DNA of 64,000 bases, taken from assembly GCF_025144145.1 (NCBI RefSeq), contig NZ_CP083546.1, forward strand, positions 1-64,000, given 5' to 3'. Shown piece after piece: positions 53,629 to 61,912 of the stretch. Positions within the stretch are counted from its first letter, which is position 1, and each line of letters begins with the position of its first letter. The notes below the pieces were generated by a model. The model did not search any database and had not been told where the DNA came from. It saw only the letters and a list, made by a program, of their open reading frames with translations. The DNA is from Leisingera sp. M658 (GTDB lineage: Bacteria; Pseudomonadota; Alphaproteobacteria; Rhodobacterales; Rhodobacteraceae). The position numbers and the translations under genes are program-made.

Positions 53629-54846
53629 ATGACCTATTTTGACACGCTTGAGACCCGCAGCGCCGATGAACGCGCCGCAGATCTTGCCAAGGCCTTGCCG
53701 GAGCAGATCGCCCGTGCACAGTCTGCCTCCGGATATGCGGAATTGCTGGACGGTGTGGATCCGGCGGCGGTGGTCTCGGCGGAGGCCTTGGCGGCGCTGC
53801 CGGTGCTGCGTAAGTCGGAGCTGAGCCGGGCGCAGGCCGGGAACCCGCCCTTTGGCGGTTTCACCGTGAAGCCTGCGACCGGCTTTGCCCATGTTTTCCA
53901 AAGCCCCGGCCCGATCTATGAGCCGGGCGGGGTGGATGGCGACTGGTGGCGGATGGGGCGGTTTCTGAACGCTGCCGGGATCGGCCGGGGCGATGTGGTG
54001 CAGAACTGTTTCGGCTACCATCTGACACCTGCGGGCATGATCTTTGAAAACGGTGCGCGGGCGGTGGGCGCGGCGGTGTTGCCTGCCGGCACCGGCCAGA
54101 CAGAGCTGCAGGTGACGGCTGCGCGTGATGTCGGTGCCACCTCTTATGCCGGCACGCCGGATTACCTGAAGGTGATCCTGGACAAGGCCGGCGCCATGGG
54201 TGTGGAGCTGGCCTTTACCAAGGCGGCGGTGGGCGGCGGCGCGCTGTTTCCTTCCCTGCGTCAGGAGTATGCCGATCGCGGGATTTCCTGCCTGCAGTGC
54301 TACGCCACCGCTGATCTGGGCAATATCGCCTATGAAAGCCCGGCTATGGAAGGGATGATCGTCGACGAGCATGTGATCGTCGAGATTGTCACCCCCGGCA
54401 CCGGCAATCCGGTGGCACCAGGTGAGGTGGGTGAGGTTGTGGTGACAACGCTGAACCCGGATTATCCGCTGATCCGTTTTGCCACCGGCGATCTGTCGGC
54501 AGTGATGCCGGGCGTTTCGCCCTGCGGCCGCACCAATTTGCGGATCAAGGGCTGGATGGGCCGGGCGGATCAGACCACCAAGATCAAAGGCATGTTTGTG
54601 CGGCCCGAGCAGGTGGCGGCGCTGGTCGACAAACATGACGAGATCGTCAAGGCGCGTGTGGTTGCCAGCCGCGATGGCGAGATGGATGCAATGACCGTGC
54701 AGATTGAGGCGCAGGGCGGCGACGAGGCAGCCTATGCCCGCTCGGTGATCGAGGTGCTGAAGCTCAAGGGCAAGGTCGAGGTTGTGGCACCGGACGCATT
54801 GCCCAAGGATGGGCTGGTGATCGAGGATCAGCGGACTTACGACTGA
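53629..54846 (+). CDS. Phenylacetate-CoA ligase-like AMP-binding protein
   Basis: About 405 aa of the PaaK branch of ANL enzymes, with PaaK-like N-terminus (ALPVLRKSEL), ATADLGNIAYES at the A5-like position, LIRFATGDLSAVM (A7) and RADQTTKIKGMFVRPEQVA (A8 hinge). The glycine-rich P-loop is hard to see, so the activity should be treated with care. ATG at 53629 has GGGGAG at good spacing; an upstream ATG at 53611 overlaps the livF stop. Last gene of the uptake cluster. Confidence 0.85.
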   Translation: MTYFDTLETRSADERAADLAKALPEQIARAQSASGYAELLDGVDPAAVVSAEALAALPVLRKSELSRAQAGNPPFGGFTVKPATGFAHVFQSPGPIYEPGGVDGDWWRMGRFLNAAGIGRGDVVQNCFGYHLTPAGMIFENGARAVGAAVLPAGTGQTELQVTAARDVGATSYAGTPDYLKVILDKAGAMGVELAFTKAAVGGGALFPSLRQEYADRGISCLQCYATADLGNIAYESPAMEGMIVDEHVIVEIVTPGTGNPVAPGEVGEVVVTTLNPDYPLIRFATGDLSAVMPGVSPCGRTNLRIKGWMGRADQTTKIKGMFVRPEQVAALVDKHDEIVKARVVASRDGEMDAMTVQIEAQGGDEAAYARSVIEVLKLKGKVEVVAPDALPKDGLVIEDQRTYD

Positions 54847-54869
54847 TTTCTTCGCTGGATCCAAGAGGC

Positions 54870-54898
54870 ACGGGCGCCGGCAACAGGCGCCCGTTTTC
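54870..54898 (+). terminator. Rho-independent terminator of the uptake cluster
   Basis: Stem ACGGGCGCC / GGCGCCCGT with a 7-nt loop and a T-rich tail (TTTTCTG), 23 nt after the ligase stop. Confidence 0.88.
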
Positions 54899-54930
54899 TG
54901 TTCAGCAGGCAGGCAGAGCGCAAGCAGTGC

Positions 54931-54962
54931 TTTCTGGCTGGAATTTCTGACTGGAATAGTCG
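54931..54962 (+). promoter_or_regulatory. Iron-box-like operator upstream of fbpB
   Basis: TGACTGGAATAGTCG (54948-54962) nearly matches the palindrome TGACT-N5-AGTCA found upstream of fbpA. It is preceded by a 13-nt direct repeat, TTTCTGGCTGGAA then TTTCTGACTGGAA. It lies about 46 nt before the fbpB start. Confidence 0.55.
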
Positions 54963-55008
54963 TAATAGGGCAACGCGAAACATCAGCCGGACCTGTGACT
55001 GCCGTAAA

Positions 55009-56688
55009 ATGACTGCCGCGAATGACCCTATAAAGTATGCCCTCAACGGGCGCCGCAGCGGTGGAAGGAGCCGCGGTGGTGTTTTTGCCGTTCTGGCCTG
55101 GGCAGTGGCCCTGTCTTGCGTGCTGCCGATGCTGGCGGTGGCGCTGGCAGCGGCATTCGGCGGGACGGAGACGATCAGCCATCTGGCGGCCACGGTGCTG
55201 CCAGGATATTCGCTGACGACACTGGCACTGGTCGCGCTGGTCGCGCTTGGCACATTTGCAATCGGCACCGGTGCTGCCTGGCTGGTGACCATGACGCGCT
55301 TTCCCGGCGCACGGTTTCTGGAAATCGCTCTGGTCCTGCCGCTGGCGTTTCCGGCCTATGTTCTGGCCTATGCCTATACCCATATTCTGGACCACCCCGG
55401 TTTCGTGCAGGCCACGCTGCGGGATGTGACCGGCTGGGGGCCGCGGGACTACTGGTTCCCTGAGATCCGCTCTACAGGCGGGGCAGCGGCGATGCTGGTT
55501 CTGGTGCTTTACCCTTATGTTTACCTGCTGGCGCGGGCGGCGTTTCTGCAGCAGAGCGCGGGCGCTTTTCTGGCGGCACGGGCGTTGGGCAAGAACGCCT
55601 GGCAGGCATTCTGGATGGTCAGCCTGCCGATGGCGCGGCCGGCAATCGCCTCGGGCGTGCTGCTGGCGGTGATGGAGACCATCGCGGATTTCGGCACGGT
55701 CTCCTATTTTGGCGTGCAGACATTTGCCACCGGGATTTACACCAGCTGGTTTTCGCTGGGCGACCGGGGCGGCGCGGCGCAGCTGGCTCTGTGCCTGTTG
55801 GGCTTTGCTCTGACGCTCGCCGTAGCGGAGCGGGCGACACGGGGGCGGGCGAAGTATCATCACGCGGGCAAGCATCATAACCAGATGCCGCCGGCCGAGC
55901 TGAAGGGGCTCCAGGCAGCGGTCGCGGCCTTCTTCTGCGCGGTGCCGGTGGTGCTGGGATTTTTGCTGCCTGTGGCGGTGCTGTTCCTGATGAGTTTTGA
56001 GTCTGAGCAGAACCTGTTCAGCCGGCGCTATATCGATTTTACTGCCAACTCGATCACTTTGGCGGCAATTGCTGCAGTTCTGACCGTGGCAGCCGCAGTG
56101 TGCCTTGGCTTTTACCAGCGGCTGCGGCCAGGGCAGGTGTCCTCAACCGCGGCCTATTTTGCGCGGCTGGGCTATGCGGTGCCAGGCGGGGTGATCGCGG
56201 TGGGGCTGATCGTGCCATTTGCCGCCTTTGACAACGCGCTGGATGCTTGGATGCGGGAGAGTTTCGGCATCCGCACCGGGCTGCTGGTGACAGGATCGAT
56301 CTGGCTGCTGGTCGCGGCTTACGGCGTGCGGTTCATGGCCGCCGCGCTTGGCGCTTATGAGGGCGGTCAGGCCACTATGCATTCCAACATGGATGCGGCG
56401 GCGCGCTCCTTGGGGCAGGGGCCGCTTGGGATGCTGCGCCGGGTGCATCTGCCGATCCTGACGCCCAGCCTGCTGACTGCGCTGCTGATTGTGTTTGTCG
56501 ATGTGATGAAAGAGCTGCCCGCGACGCTGATAATGCGGCCGTTCAATTTCGACACGCTGGCGGTGCAGGCGCACCGGCTGGCGGCGGATGAGCGGCTGGA
56601 GGGCGCCGCAGTGCCTTCGCTGGTGATCATGGCGGTGGGGCTGCTGCCGGTGATACTGATCTGCCGTCAGGTGGGCCGGCGGCGCTAG
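55009..56688 (+). CDS. fbpB: Ferric iron ABC transporter permease (FbpB type)
   Basis: A 559-aa protein of two fused permease halves with about twelve TM segments and two EAA-type loops (AARALGKNAWQAFWMVSLPMARPAIASG near 190-215; ARSLGQGPLGMLRRVHLPIL near 465-485). This is the layout of Fe3+ ABC permeases such as FbpB/SfuB. The binding protein fbpA is encoded about 2 kb away on the other strand, and no fbpC ATPase is in the window. The SD is weak. Confidence 0.9.
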   Translation: MTAANDPIKYALNGRRSGGRSRGGVFAVLAWAVALSCVLPMLAVALAAAFGGTETISHLAATVLPGYSLTTLALVALVALGTFAIGTGAAWLVTMTRFPGARFLEIALVLPLAFPAYVLAYAYTHILDHPGFVQATLRDVTGWGPRDYWFPEIRSTGGAAAMLVLVLYPYVYLLARAAFLQQSAGAFLAARALGKNAWQAFWMVSLPMARPAIASGVLLAVMETIADFGTVSYFGVQTFATGIYTSWFSLGDRGGAAQLALCLLGFALTLAVAERATRGRAKYHHAGKHHNQMPPAELKGLQAAVAAFFCAVPVVLGFLLPVAVLFLMSFESEQNLFSRRYIDFTANSITLAAIAAVLTVAAAVCLGFYQRLRPGQVSSTAAYFARLGYAVPGGVIAVGLIVPFAAFDNALDAWMRESFGIRTGLLVTGSIWLLVAAYGVRFMAAALGAYEGGQATMHSNMDAAARSLGQGPLGMLRRVHLPILTPSLLTALLIVFVDVMKELPATLIMRPFNFDTLAVQAHRLAADERLEGAAVPSLVIMAVGLLPVILICRQVGRRR

Positions 56689-56691
56689 GTG

Positions 56692-56735
56692 CAAGAATTT
56701 TGAAAAATTCTTGCCAAGAAAATTTGAATTTTCTT
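56692..56735. other. Tandem AT-rich hairpins between fbpB and the COG0523 gene
   Basis: CAAGAATT/AATTCTTG (56692-56713) and AAGAAAATT/AATTTTCTT (56716-56735) sit between convergent genes and are far more AT-rich than their surroundings. They may end transcription in either direction. Confidence 0.55.
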
Positions 56736-56749
56736 AGCCCGGGTGCAGC

Positions 56750-57610
56750 TTAGGCTGCCCACCAGGCTTCAATCTCATCGCGGGAAATCCGGTTTGCCGG
56801 ACCCAAGCCCACCAGCACGGTTTCCTCAGCCTCACAGCGTTTGGCTTCAACATGGCGGCCTACGACATGCAGCTCATATGCGCCGCCGGAGGTCAGCACA
56901 AAGCCTTTCATCCGGTAAAGCCCCGCAGGCCGGGCCGCCAGCTTGTTTCCCAGGGCACGGCGGTCCAGAACATCGTTGCTGCGGTGCTGCCAGGTGGTAT
57001 AGGCGGGATGTGCGGCAACAGCGGCGCCCTTGGGCAGCGGCACCACGTCGAACAGCAGTTCGGCCACGGGCGACCCATTCAGCACGGTAGGAGTGCGGGC
57101 GCCGGCCTTCGCCAGCAAGGCGGAGACCGTCTGGTTCATGCCATCGCATTTGGAGACGATCACCAGATCAGCGGCGCGGATTTGCTGCTCCGCCTGCGGT
57201 GCAACCAGCGGGTCGTTCAGCAGGGTTCCGGCATTTTCTGCATCCACCAGAGTGACGATGCCGCCATAACTCAGCCCTCGTTCATTCAGAACCGAATTGG
57301 CGATGGCGACCGGGTCGGAAATGCCGCTGGCCTCGATGACCAGATGATCCGGACGGCCTGGCCGGTTCAGGATTTCGCGCAACGCGAGAGACAAGTCATC
57401 GCCCATGGTGCAGCAGGCACAGCCATTGGTGAGAGCAATCGTGCCGCCAGAAGTGTCCTGGATCAGGGCGTCATCAATGTTGATTGCACCAAAATCATTC
57501 ACGATCACGGTCAGTTTCAATCCGTGATCTTCGGCTAAAAGGCGGTTGATTAACGTGGTCTTGCCAGCGCCCAGATAGCCGCTGATTATCGTTACCGGCA
57601 ACCGGTTCAT
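56750..57610 (-). CDS. COG0523 / CobW-family P-loop GTPase (G3E)
   Basis: A 286-aa putative metal-trafficking GTPase: Walker A GYLGAGKTT (residues 11-19), metal-binding CxCC motif NGCACC (Cys64, 66, 67), Walker B-like DHLVIEASGISDP and SKCD guanine specificity motif. The CobW C-terminal domain is short. ATG at 57610 is chosen over a TTG at 57670. It follows fbpA on the same strand but behind a terminator. Metal partner unknown; its position suggests iron or metal homeostasis. Confidence 0.9.
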   Translation of the reverse strand: MNRLPVTIISGYLGAGKTTLINRLLAEDHGLKLTVIVNDFGAINIDDALIQDTSGGTIALTNGCACCTMGDDLSLALREILNRPGRPDHLVIEASGISDPVAIANSVLNERGLSYGGIVTLVDAENAGTLLNDPLVAPQAEQQIRAADLVIVSKCDGMNQTVSALLAKAGARTPTVLNGSPVAELLFDVVPLPKGAAVAAHPAYTTWQHRSNDVLDRRALGNKLAARPAGLYRMKGFVLTSGGAYELHVVGRHVEAKRCEAEETVLVGLGPANRISRDEIEAWWAA

Positions 57611-57778
57611 ACGCTCTGTTCCTCCAGAGCGCGGAAAGCTCTCGACTGCATGATTCCCCCCGAAATTCAAGATGCGGGAATCTATAGGCCGGTGGCCCGA
57701 ACGGGTCTAGCAAAAGCTCTGTCAGCTTCAATCTTTCGTCAGGGGACGTGCCTGTGTTTCTGTGGAACCAGCAGCTGT

Positions 57779-57808
57779 AAAAAAAGCGCGGCCCAAGCCG
57801 CGCTTTTT
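57779..57808 (-). terminator. Rho-independent terminator of fbpA
   Basis: A perfect 12-bp stem AAAAAGCGCGGC / GCCGCGCTTTTT with a 4-nt loop. The A-run on the plus strand gives a U-tract for the minus strand, 22 nt after the fbpA stop. The symmetrical sequence could work both ways. Confidence 0.9.
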
Positions 57809-57830
57809 ACGTGTTGGCTGACGGCTGGAC

Positions 57831-58847
57831 TTACTTCCAGCCAGCGTTGTTGAAGATCTTCTGTGCTTCGGGAAGATTCTTTGCAACGTCCGAAAGGCTC
57901 ACGTCATCCGGCTTGAAGTGGCCAAGCGCTGCGATCGAGGGGGCCAGACCGACACCGGGCACCGCCGGGTATTCGTCATTCCCGGCCGAGAAATACGCTT
58001 GGGCGGAATCACCGGCGAGATATTCCAGGAACTGGATGGCGTTTTCCTTGTTCGGCGCATGGGCTGCCACACCGCCGCCCGAGAGGTTCATATGCGCGCC
58101 TTCTGTGTTCTGCGAGGGAAACAGCCAGCCGATCTGATCGCGGCCGTCCGAGATGCCCTTGACGTTTTTGCGGATCGAACGTGCGAAGTAGTAGGTGTTG
58201 GCCACCGCGATATCGCATTCGCCTGAGATGATGCCGCGCATCTGGTCAGTGTCGCCGCCCTGCGGGTCGCGGGCCATGTTGGCGACGACGCCCTCAGCCC
58301 ATTCCCGGGCTTTTTCGGTGCCGTGGTGAGTCACGATCGAGGCCAAAAGGGTCTGGTTGTAAGTGTTCTTGGAAGAGCGGATGCAGACCTGGCCTTTGTA
58401 TGCGGGGTCTGCCAGATCCAGATAGGTGAGCGGCGGGTTGGCCACTTCATCCTTGTCATAGAAGATGATCCGTGAGCGTTGGCTGAAGCCGAACCACTGA
58501 TTGTCCTCATCCTGCAGATAGGCGGGCACGCGGGCTTCCAGTACATCGCTGTCGATGCTTTGCAGCACACCGGCGTCCTTGGCGCGGGTCAGACGCGAGG
58601 TGTCGACGGTGATCAGGATGTCGGCAGGGGAATTCTCACCTTCGGCGTTCATCCGGGCGATCAGCTCGTCCGCGTTGCCTTCGATGCGGTTGATGGTGAT
58701 GCCGGTGGCCGCTTCGAATTCCGAATAGAGCTGTTCGTCGGTGTCATAGTGGCGCGACGAATAGATGTTCAGCTCGCCTTCGGCGGCAGCTGAGGTGGCA
58801 ATGGCAGCGGTCAGGGCGCCGGCCAGTACGGTGGTGGCTTTCAGCAT
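57831..58847 (-). CDS. fbpA: Ferric iron ABC transporter substrate-binding protein (FbpA type)
   Basis: A 338-aa periplasmic protein with signal peptide (MLKATTVLAGALTAAIATSA) and mature start EGELNIYSSRHYDTDEQLYS. Typical FbpA/FutA segments follow (ITVDTSRLTRAKDAGVLQSI, YDKDEV, IRSSKNTYNQTLLAS) and the C-terminal tyrosine cluster ANTYYFARS is a likely Fe3+ ligand set. Its promoter carries the same iron-box-like operator as fbpB. Confidence 0.92.
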   Translation of the reverse strand: MLKATTVLAGALTAAIATSAAAEGELNIYSSRHYDTDEQLYSEFEAATGITINRIEGNADELIARMNAEGENSPADILITVDTSRLTRAKDAGVLQSIDSDVLEARVPAYLQDEDNQWFGFSQRSRIIFYDKDEVANPPLTYLDLADPAYKGQVCIRSSKNTYNQTLLASIVTHHGTEKAREWAEGVVANMARDPQGGDTDQMRGIISGECDIAVANTYYFARSIRKNVKGISDGRDQIGWLFPSQNTEGAHMNLSGGGVAAHAPNKENAIQFLEYLAGDSAQAYFSAGNDEYPAVPGVGLAPSIAALGHFKPDDVSLSDVAKNLPEAQKIFNNAGWK

Positions 58848-58878
58848 TGTATGTCCCGTTCTTCTGTGGCTTTTATTC

Positions 58879-58942
58879 TGACTGAAATAGTCAATTAAAG
58901 CAATTGACAGAAGATGCAACGAATTTCTGACTGAAATACTTG
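58879..58942 (-). promoter_or_regulatory. Iron-box-like operators upstream of fbpA
   Basis: TGACTGAAATAGTCA (58879-58893) is a perfect palindrome of the form TGA-N9-TCA, the pattern described for the rhizobial/Rhodobacterales iron-rhodo box. A half-conserved copy, TGACTGAAATACTTG, is at 58928-58942. The first lies about 32 nt before the fbpA ATG. Recognition by RirA, IscR or Irr is an inference. Confidence 0.6.
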
Positions 58943-58989
58943 GTGAGTTCCCGGCCTGGGCTGACGGCAACTGAGAGCAGGCGGCAGGA

Positions 58990-59160
58990 GCTAAAGAGGA
59001 GGGGCAAATGCCGGGGCGCGCTCCCGCCTGTCGCCGGACTTTTGGCAAAGCCCGCACCGGTTGGGCGTGGCACCGCGCCATGCACGGTGCCACGCCCAAG
59101 GCCGCGAAGACTCGCCCGGTTTTGGCCGGGGGATCTGCGGGCGCGGGAGCGTTTGCCTGT
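58990..59160. repeat. Nested inverted-repeat region between fbpA and rpmJ
   Basis: The core is a perfect 15-bp inverted repeat, TTGGGCGTGGCACCG (59061-59075) and CGGTGCCACGCCCAA (59085-59099), around a 9-nt loop. It is framed by CGCTCCCGC near 59021 and GCGGGAGCG near 59144. The stretch between fbpA and rpmJ (about 58848-59242) otherwise holds only the operators and the rpmJ terminator; no gene is seen. Confidence 0.65.
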
Positions 59161-59190
59161 GTCTTTTCCGGAAACCGCAGCTGCCAAACG

Positions 59191-59222
59191 CAAAAAAACC
59201 GCATCAGGTGATGCGGTTTTCT
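59191..59222 (-). terminator. Rho-independent terminator of rpmJ
   Basis: Stem AAAACCGCATC / GATGCGGTTTT with a short loop and plus-strand A-run (59192-59198), placed 21 nt after the rpmJ stop on the minus strand. Confidence 0.88.
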
Positions 59223-59242
59223 GCGTGTCGCTGTATCGGATC

Positions 59243-59368
59243 TTAGCCCTGGCGCGCTTTGAACTTGCGCTGGGTCTTGTTGATCACGTAAACGCGGCCC
59301 TTGCGGCGCACAACCCGGCAATCGCGGTGCCGGTTCTTCAGCGAACGGAGCGAGTTCTTGACCTTCAT
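59243..59368 (-). CDS. rpmJ: 50S ribosomal protein L36
   Basis: 41 aa, sequence [20 protein letters not shown] followed by [11 protein letters not shown] and a basic tail. It has only one Cys, so it is the zinc-independent (C-minus, type B) form rather than the CxxC zinc-ribbon form. SD AGGAGAG precedes the ATG. Monocistronic with its own terminator. Confidence 0.95.
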   Translation of the reverse strand: MKVKNSLRSLKNRHRDCRVVRRKGRVYVINKTQRKFKARQG

Positions 59369-59446
59369 GGTCTCTCTCCTTGTCTGCGGCGCGAACCAGC
59401 GCCTGGGTTAGCGGGTGGCCTGGCCGGAGCCGAAGCCGTGAATGAA

Positions 59447-59521
59447 TGGTGGGCGATACAAGGATCGAACTTGTGACCCCTTCGATGTCAACGAAGTGCT
59501 CTACCGCTGAGCTAATCGCCC
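59447..59521 (-). tRNA. tRNA-Val (anticodon GAC)
   Basis: 75 nt on the minus strand. Acceptor GGGCGAT pairs with ATCGCCC, the D-arm has GCTCAGCGGTAGAGC, the anticodon stem CTTCG/CGAAG encloses loop TTGACAT (anticodon GAC), and the T-arm ACAAG-TTCGATC-CTTGT is intact. The discriminator A is followed by an encoded CCA. Confidence 0.96.
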
Positions 59522-59683
59522 ACTCTGGCCTGCGCGCCGTCCTGCCCCTTAGAAGTGAAAGGGGCGCGGGATGCCGCGCCGGTGAGGGGGTCTATAAATA
59601 GAGTCGCTCAGGGGTGCAAGAGCTTTTGACCGCAGAAATTTCCGCGATATGCTGTTTCTTGCACAAGAAGCACCGGAGCAAGG

Positions 59684-60544
59684 ATGCCTGATACAGCGTT
59701 TTCCGTGATTTCACCGCAGAAACTGGCGTCCGCCGTGGTTTTTGCCTCTCCGCACAGCGGCACGGACTATTCCGATTCCTTTCTTGCCCAGTCGATTCTG
59801 GGACGGAGAGAGATCCGCAGCTCGGAGGACGCCTTTGTTGACCGGCTCTTCCAGGCCGCGCCAGAATTTGGATCGCCGCTGCTGATGGCAGTCAAGCCGC
59901 GTGCCTATCTGGATCTGAACCGGTCTCCGGATGAGCTGGATCCGGCGGTGATCGAAGGGGTGCAGCGGCGCGGGCAGAACCCGCGGGTGGCTTCGGGCCT
60001 TGGGGTGATTCCCCGGGTGGTGGCCAATGGCCGTGCCATTTACCGCGGCAAACTGCCGGCGGCGGAAGCTGAGCAGCGGATCAGATGCTGCTGGCACCCC
60101 TACCACCAGGCGCTGAAGGGGCTTCTGGAGCAGGCGCATCAGCATTTCGGCCAAGCGATCCTGGTCGATTGCCATTCGATGCCGCATGAGGCGATCGACA
60201 CCATGGTTCCCTGCAAAGGCGGCAAACCCGAGGTGGTACTGGGCGACCGCTTCGGCGCCGCAGCCGATAGCAGCGTTGTGGACCGGATCGAGGCTGCCTT
60301 TGCAGCGGCCGGGCTGAACGTCGCCCGCAATACGCCGTTTGCCGGGGCCTATATCGCCCAGACCTATGGCCGCCCATCGCGGCGGCAGCACGCGGTTCAG
60401 ATCGAAATAGACCGGGCACTGTATATGGATGAAGCTAAAATCCGTCCCAACGGGAACTTTGAACCGCTGCAGCAGCTGTTGCGCCAAGTGATTGCCGAGA
60501 TTGCGGCGATTGGGCGTGAGGAACTGCCGCTGGCGGCGGAGTAA
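59684..60544 (+). CDS. N-formylglutamate amidohydrolase family protein
   Basis: A 286-aa FGase family enzyme hydrolysing N-formyl-L-glutamate or a related amide. Motifs: FASPHSGTDY, RAYLDLNRSPDELDP, LVDCHSMPH (metal-binding) and AGAYIAQTYGRPSRRQHAVQIEIDR. It stands alone, not in a hut operon, so the physiological substrate may differ from formylglutamate. Confidence 0.88.
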   Translation: MPDTAFSVISPQKLASAVVFASPHSGTDYSDSFLAQSILGRREIRSSEDAFVDRLFQAAPEFGSPLLMAVKPRAYLDLNRSPDELDPAVIEGVQRRGQNPRVASGLGVIPRVVANGRAIYRGKLPAAEAEQRIRCCWHPYHQALKGLLEQAHQHFGQAILVDCHSMPHEAIDTMVPCKGGKPEVVLGDRFGAAADSSVVDRIEAAFAAAGLNVARNTPFAGAYIAQTYGRPSRRQHAVQIEIDRALYMDEAKIRPNGNFEPLQQLLRQVIAEIAAIGREELPLAAE

Positions 60545-60564
60545 GAAGAAAACGCCTGCGCGGC

Positions 60565-61818
60565 TCAGCGCAGCGCGCGGCCTTTCAGAATCGCACTATC
60601 TCCAAATCGCTTGCGGATGGCGTCGGTGGCGCGTTCTGCCTCGGCCCGCTTGCCGGCCTGCGGATCCAGCAGGTCGCCGGTTTCGTCGGCTTGCGACTCG
60701 GGCACGAGATCAGAGATGCCGCAGCCCAGCAGCCGGTAGGGCCCTTGGTTGCCCGCCTGGTCCAAAAGGTTGCGTGCGGTGCGGTAAATGCGGTCGGCGA
60801 TCTGGGTGGGACTGTGCAGTGTCACCCGCCGGGTCAATGCGGAATGATTGGCGCGTTTCAGTTTGAGTGTGACAACCCGGCCTGCAAGCTCCCGCGCCTT
60901 GGCGCGGTCGGAAACCTGTTCTGCAAGCCGCCACAGATGACCATCCAGAATGTCTATGCTGGCGGTGTCTTCAAAAAACGTGGTTTCCTTGGAAATCGAT
61001 TTGACGGGGGCATTGGCCGAAACCCGGCGCCGGTCCTGGCCGCGGGCCAGGTGCCAGAGCCGGTCCCCCATCGAGCCGAAGCGGCTGTGCAGGGCCTCGC
61101 GGTCCCAACGCAAAAGGTCCGAGAATGTGCGGATGCCCGCCTTTTCCAGACTTGCCTGGGCAGCGGGGCCAATGCCCCAGATCAGCCGCACCGGTTTTTC
61201 GCGTAGGAAATCAGCGGTTTCTGCCTTGCCAATCACCGAGAACCCGCGCGGTTTGTCGAGGTCGGATGCAACTTTGGCCAAGAACTTATTATGCGACAGG
61301 CCGATGGAACCGGTGACGCCCAATTCGTCCTTCATCCGTTTGACCAGCCGGGCCAGCATCACGGCGGGCGGCGCACCATGCAGTTTTTCGGTGCCGCTGA
61401 GGTCCATGAAGGCTTCATCCAGCGACAGCGGCTCCACCTCAGGGGTGAGCTCGTTCATCAACTTGCGGATTTCGCGGCTGACCTCGACGTAGACGCTCAT
61501 CCGCGGTTTGATGAACACTGCATCGGGGCAGAGTTTCAAGGCCTGGAACGTTGGCATGGCCGAGCGCACTCCGCGGATGCGGGCGACGTAACAGGCGGTG
61601 GACACCACACCGCGTTTGCCGCCCCCGATGATCACCGGCTTGGCGGCCAGTTCTGGATTGTCGCGCTTTTCGACGCTGGCATAAAAGGCATCGCAGTCCA
61701 TATGGGCGATGGTGAGGGAAAACAGCTCTGCATGCGTCTTGATCCGCGGGCTGCCGCAATGCGGACAGCGCCGGGCAGGGGCAATCTGGCTCAGGCAGTC
61801 TCGGCACAGGGCATGCAT
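60565..61818 (-). CDS. dinB: DNA polymerase IV with N-terminal zinc-ribbon-like extension
   Basis: A 417-aa Y-family translesion polymerase: catalytic AHMDCDAFYASVEK, VARIRGVRSAMP, PLSLDEAFMDLSG, thumb (FLREKPVRLIWGIG) and little finger (TTFFEDTASIDILDG). Before the polymerase core is a short Cys4 module (Cys5, Cys8, Cys18, Cys21) absent from E. coli DinB. ATG at 61818 gives this module; its SD is weak. The C-terminus lacks an obvious clamp-binding motif. Divergent from a NUDIX remnant. Confidence 0.92.
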   Translation of the reverse strand: MHALCRDCLSQIAPARRCPHCGSPRIKTHAELFSLTIAHMDCDAFYASVEKRDNPELAAKPVIIGGGKRGVVSTACYVARIRGVRSAMPTFQALKLCPDAVFIKPRMSVYVEVSREIRKLMNELTPEVEPLSLDEAFMDLSGTEKLHGAPPAVMLARLVKRMKDELGVTGSIGLSHNKFLAKVASDLDKPRGFSVIGKAETADFLREKPVRLIWGIGPAAQASLEKAGIRTFSDLLRWDREALHSRFGSMGDRLWHLARGQDRRRVSANAPVKSISKETTFFEDTASIDILDGHLWRLAEQVSDRAKARELAGRVVTLKLKRANHSALTRRVTLHSPTQIADRIYRTARNLLDQAGNQGPYRLLGCGISDLVPESQADETGDLLDPQAGKRAEAERATDAIRKRFGDSAILKGRALR

Positions 61819-61912
61819 GGCGGGCAAGGATTCTGCTGGATCAAGGGACGGGCTAGTATAGCTTGCGGCGGAGGCCTTGTCTTTAACGCGGCCCGTGTCC
61901 AAGTGACAGATC

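Noticed and set aside
53581-55878. 765-aa open frame on the minus strand
   Set aside because: It is antisense to the PaaK-like ligase and fbpB and crosses a terminator and a promoter; composition is that of a GC-rich shadow.
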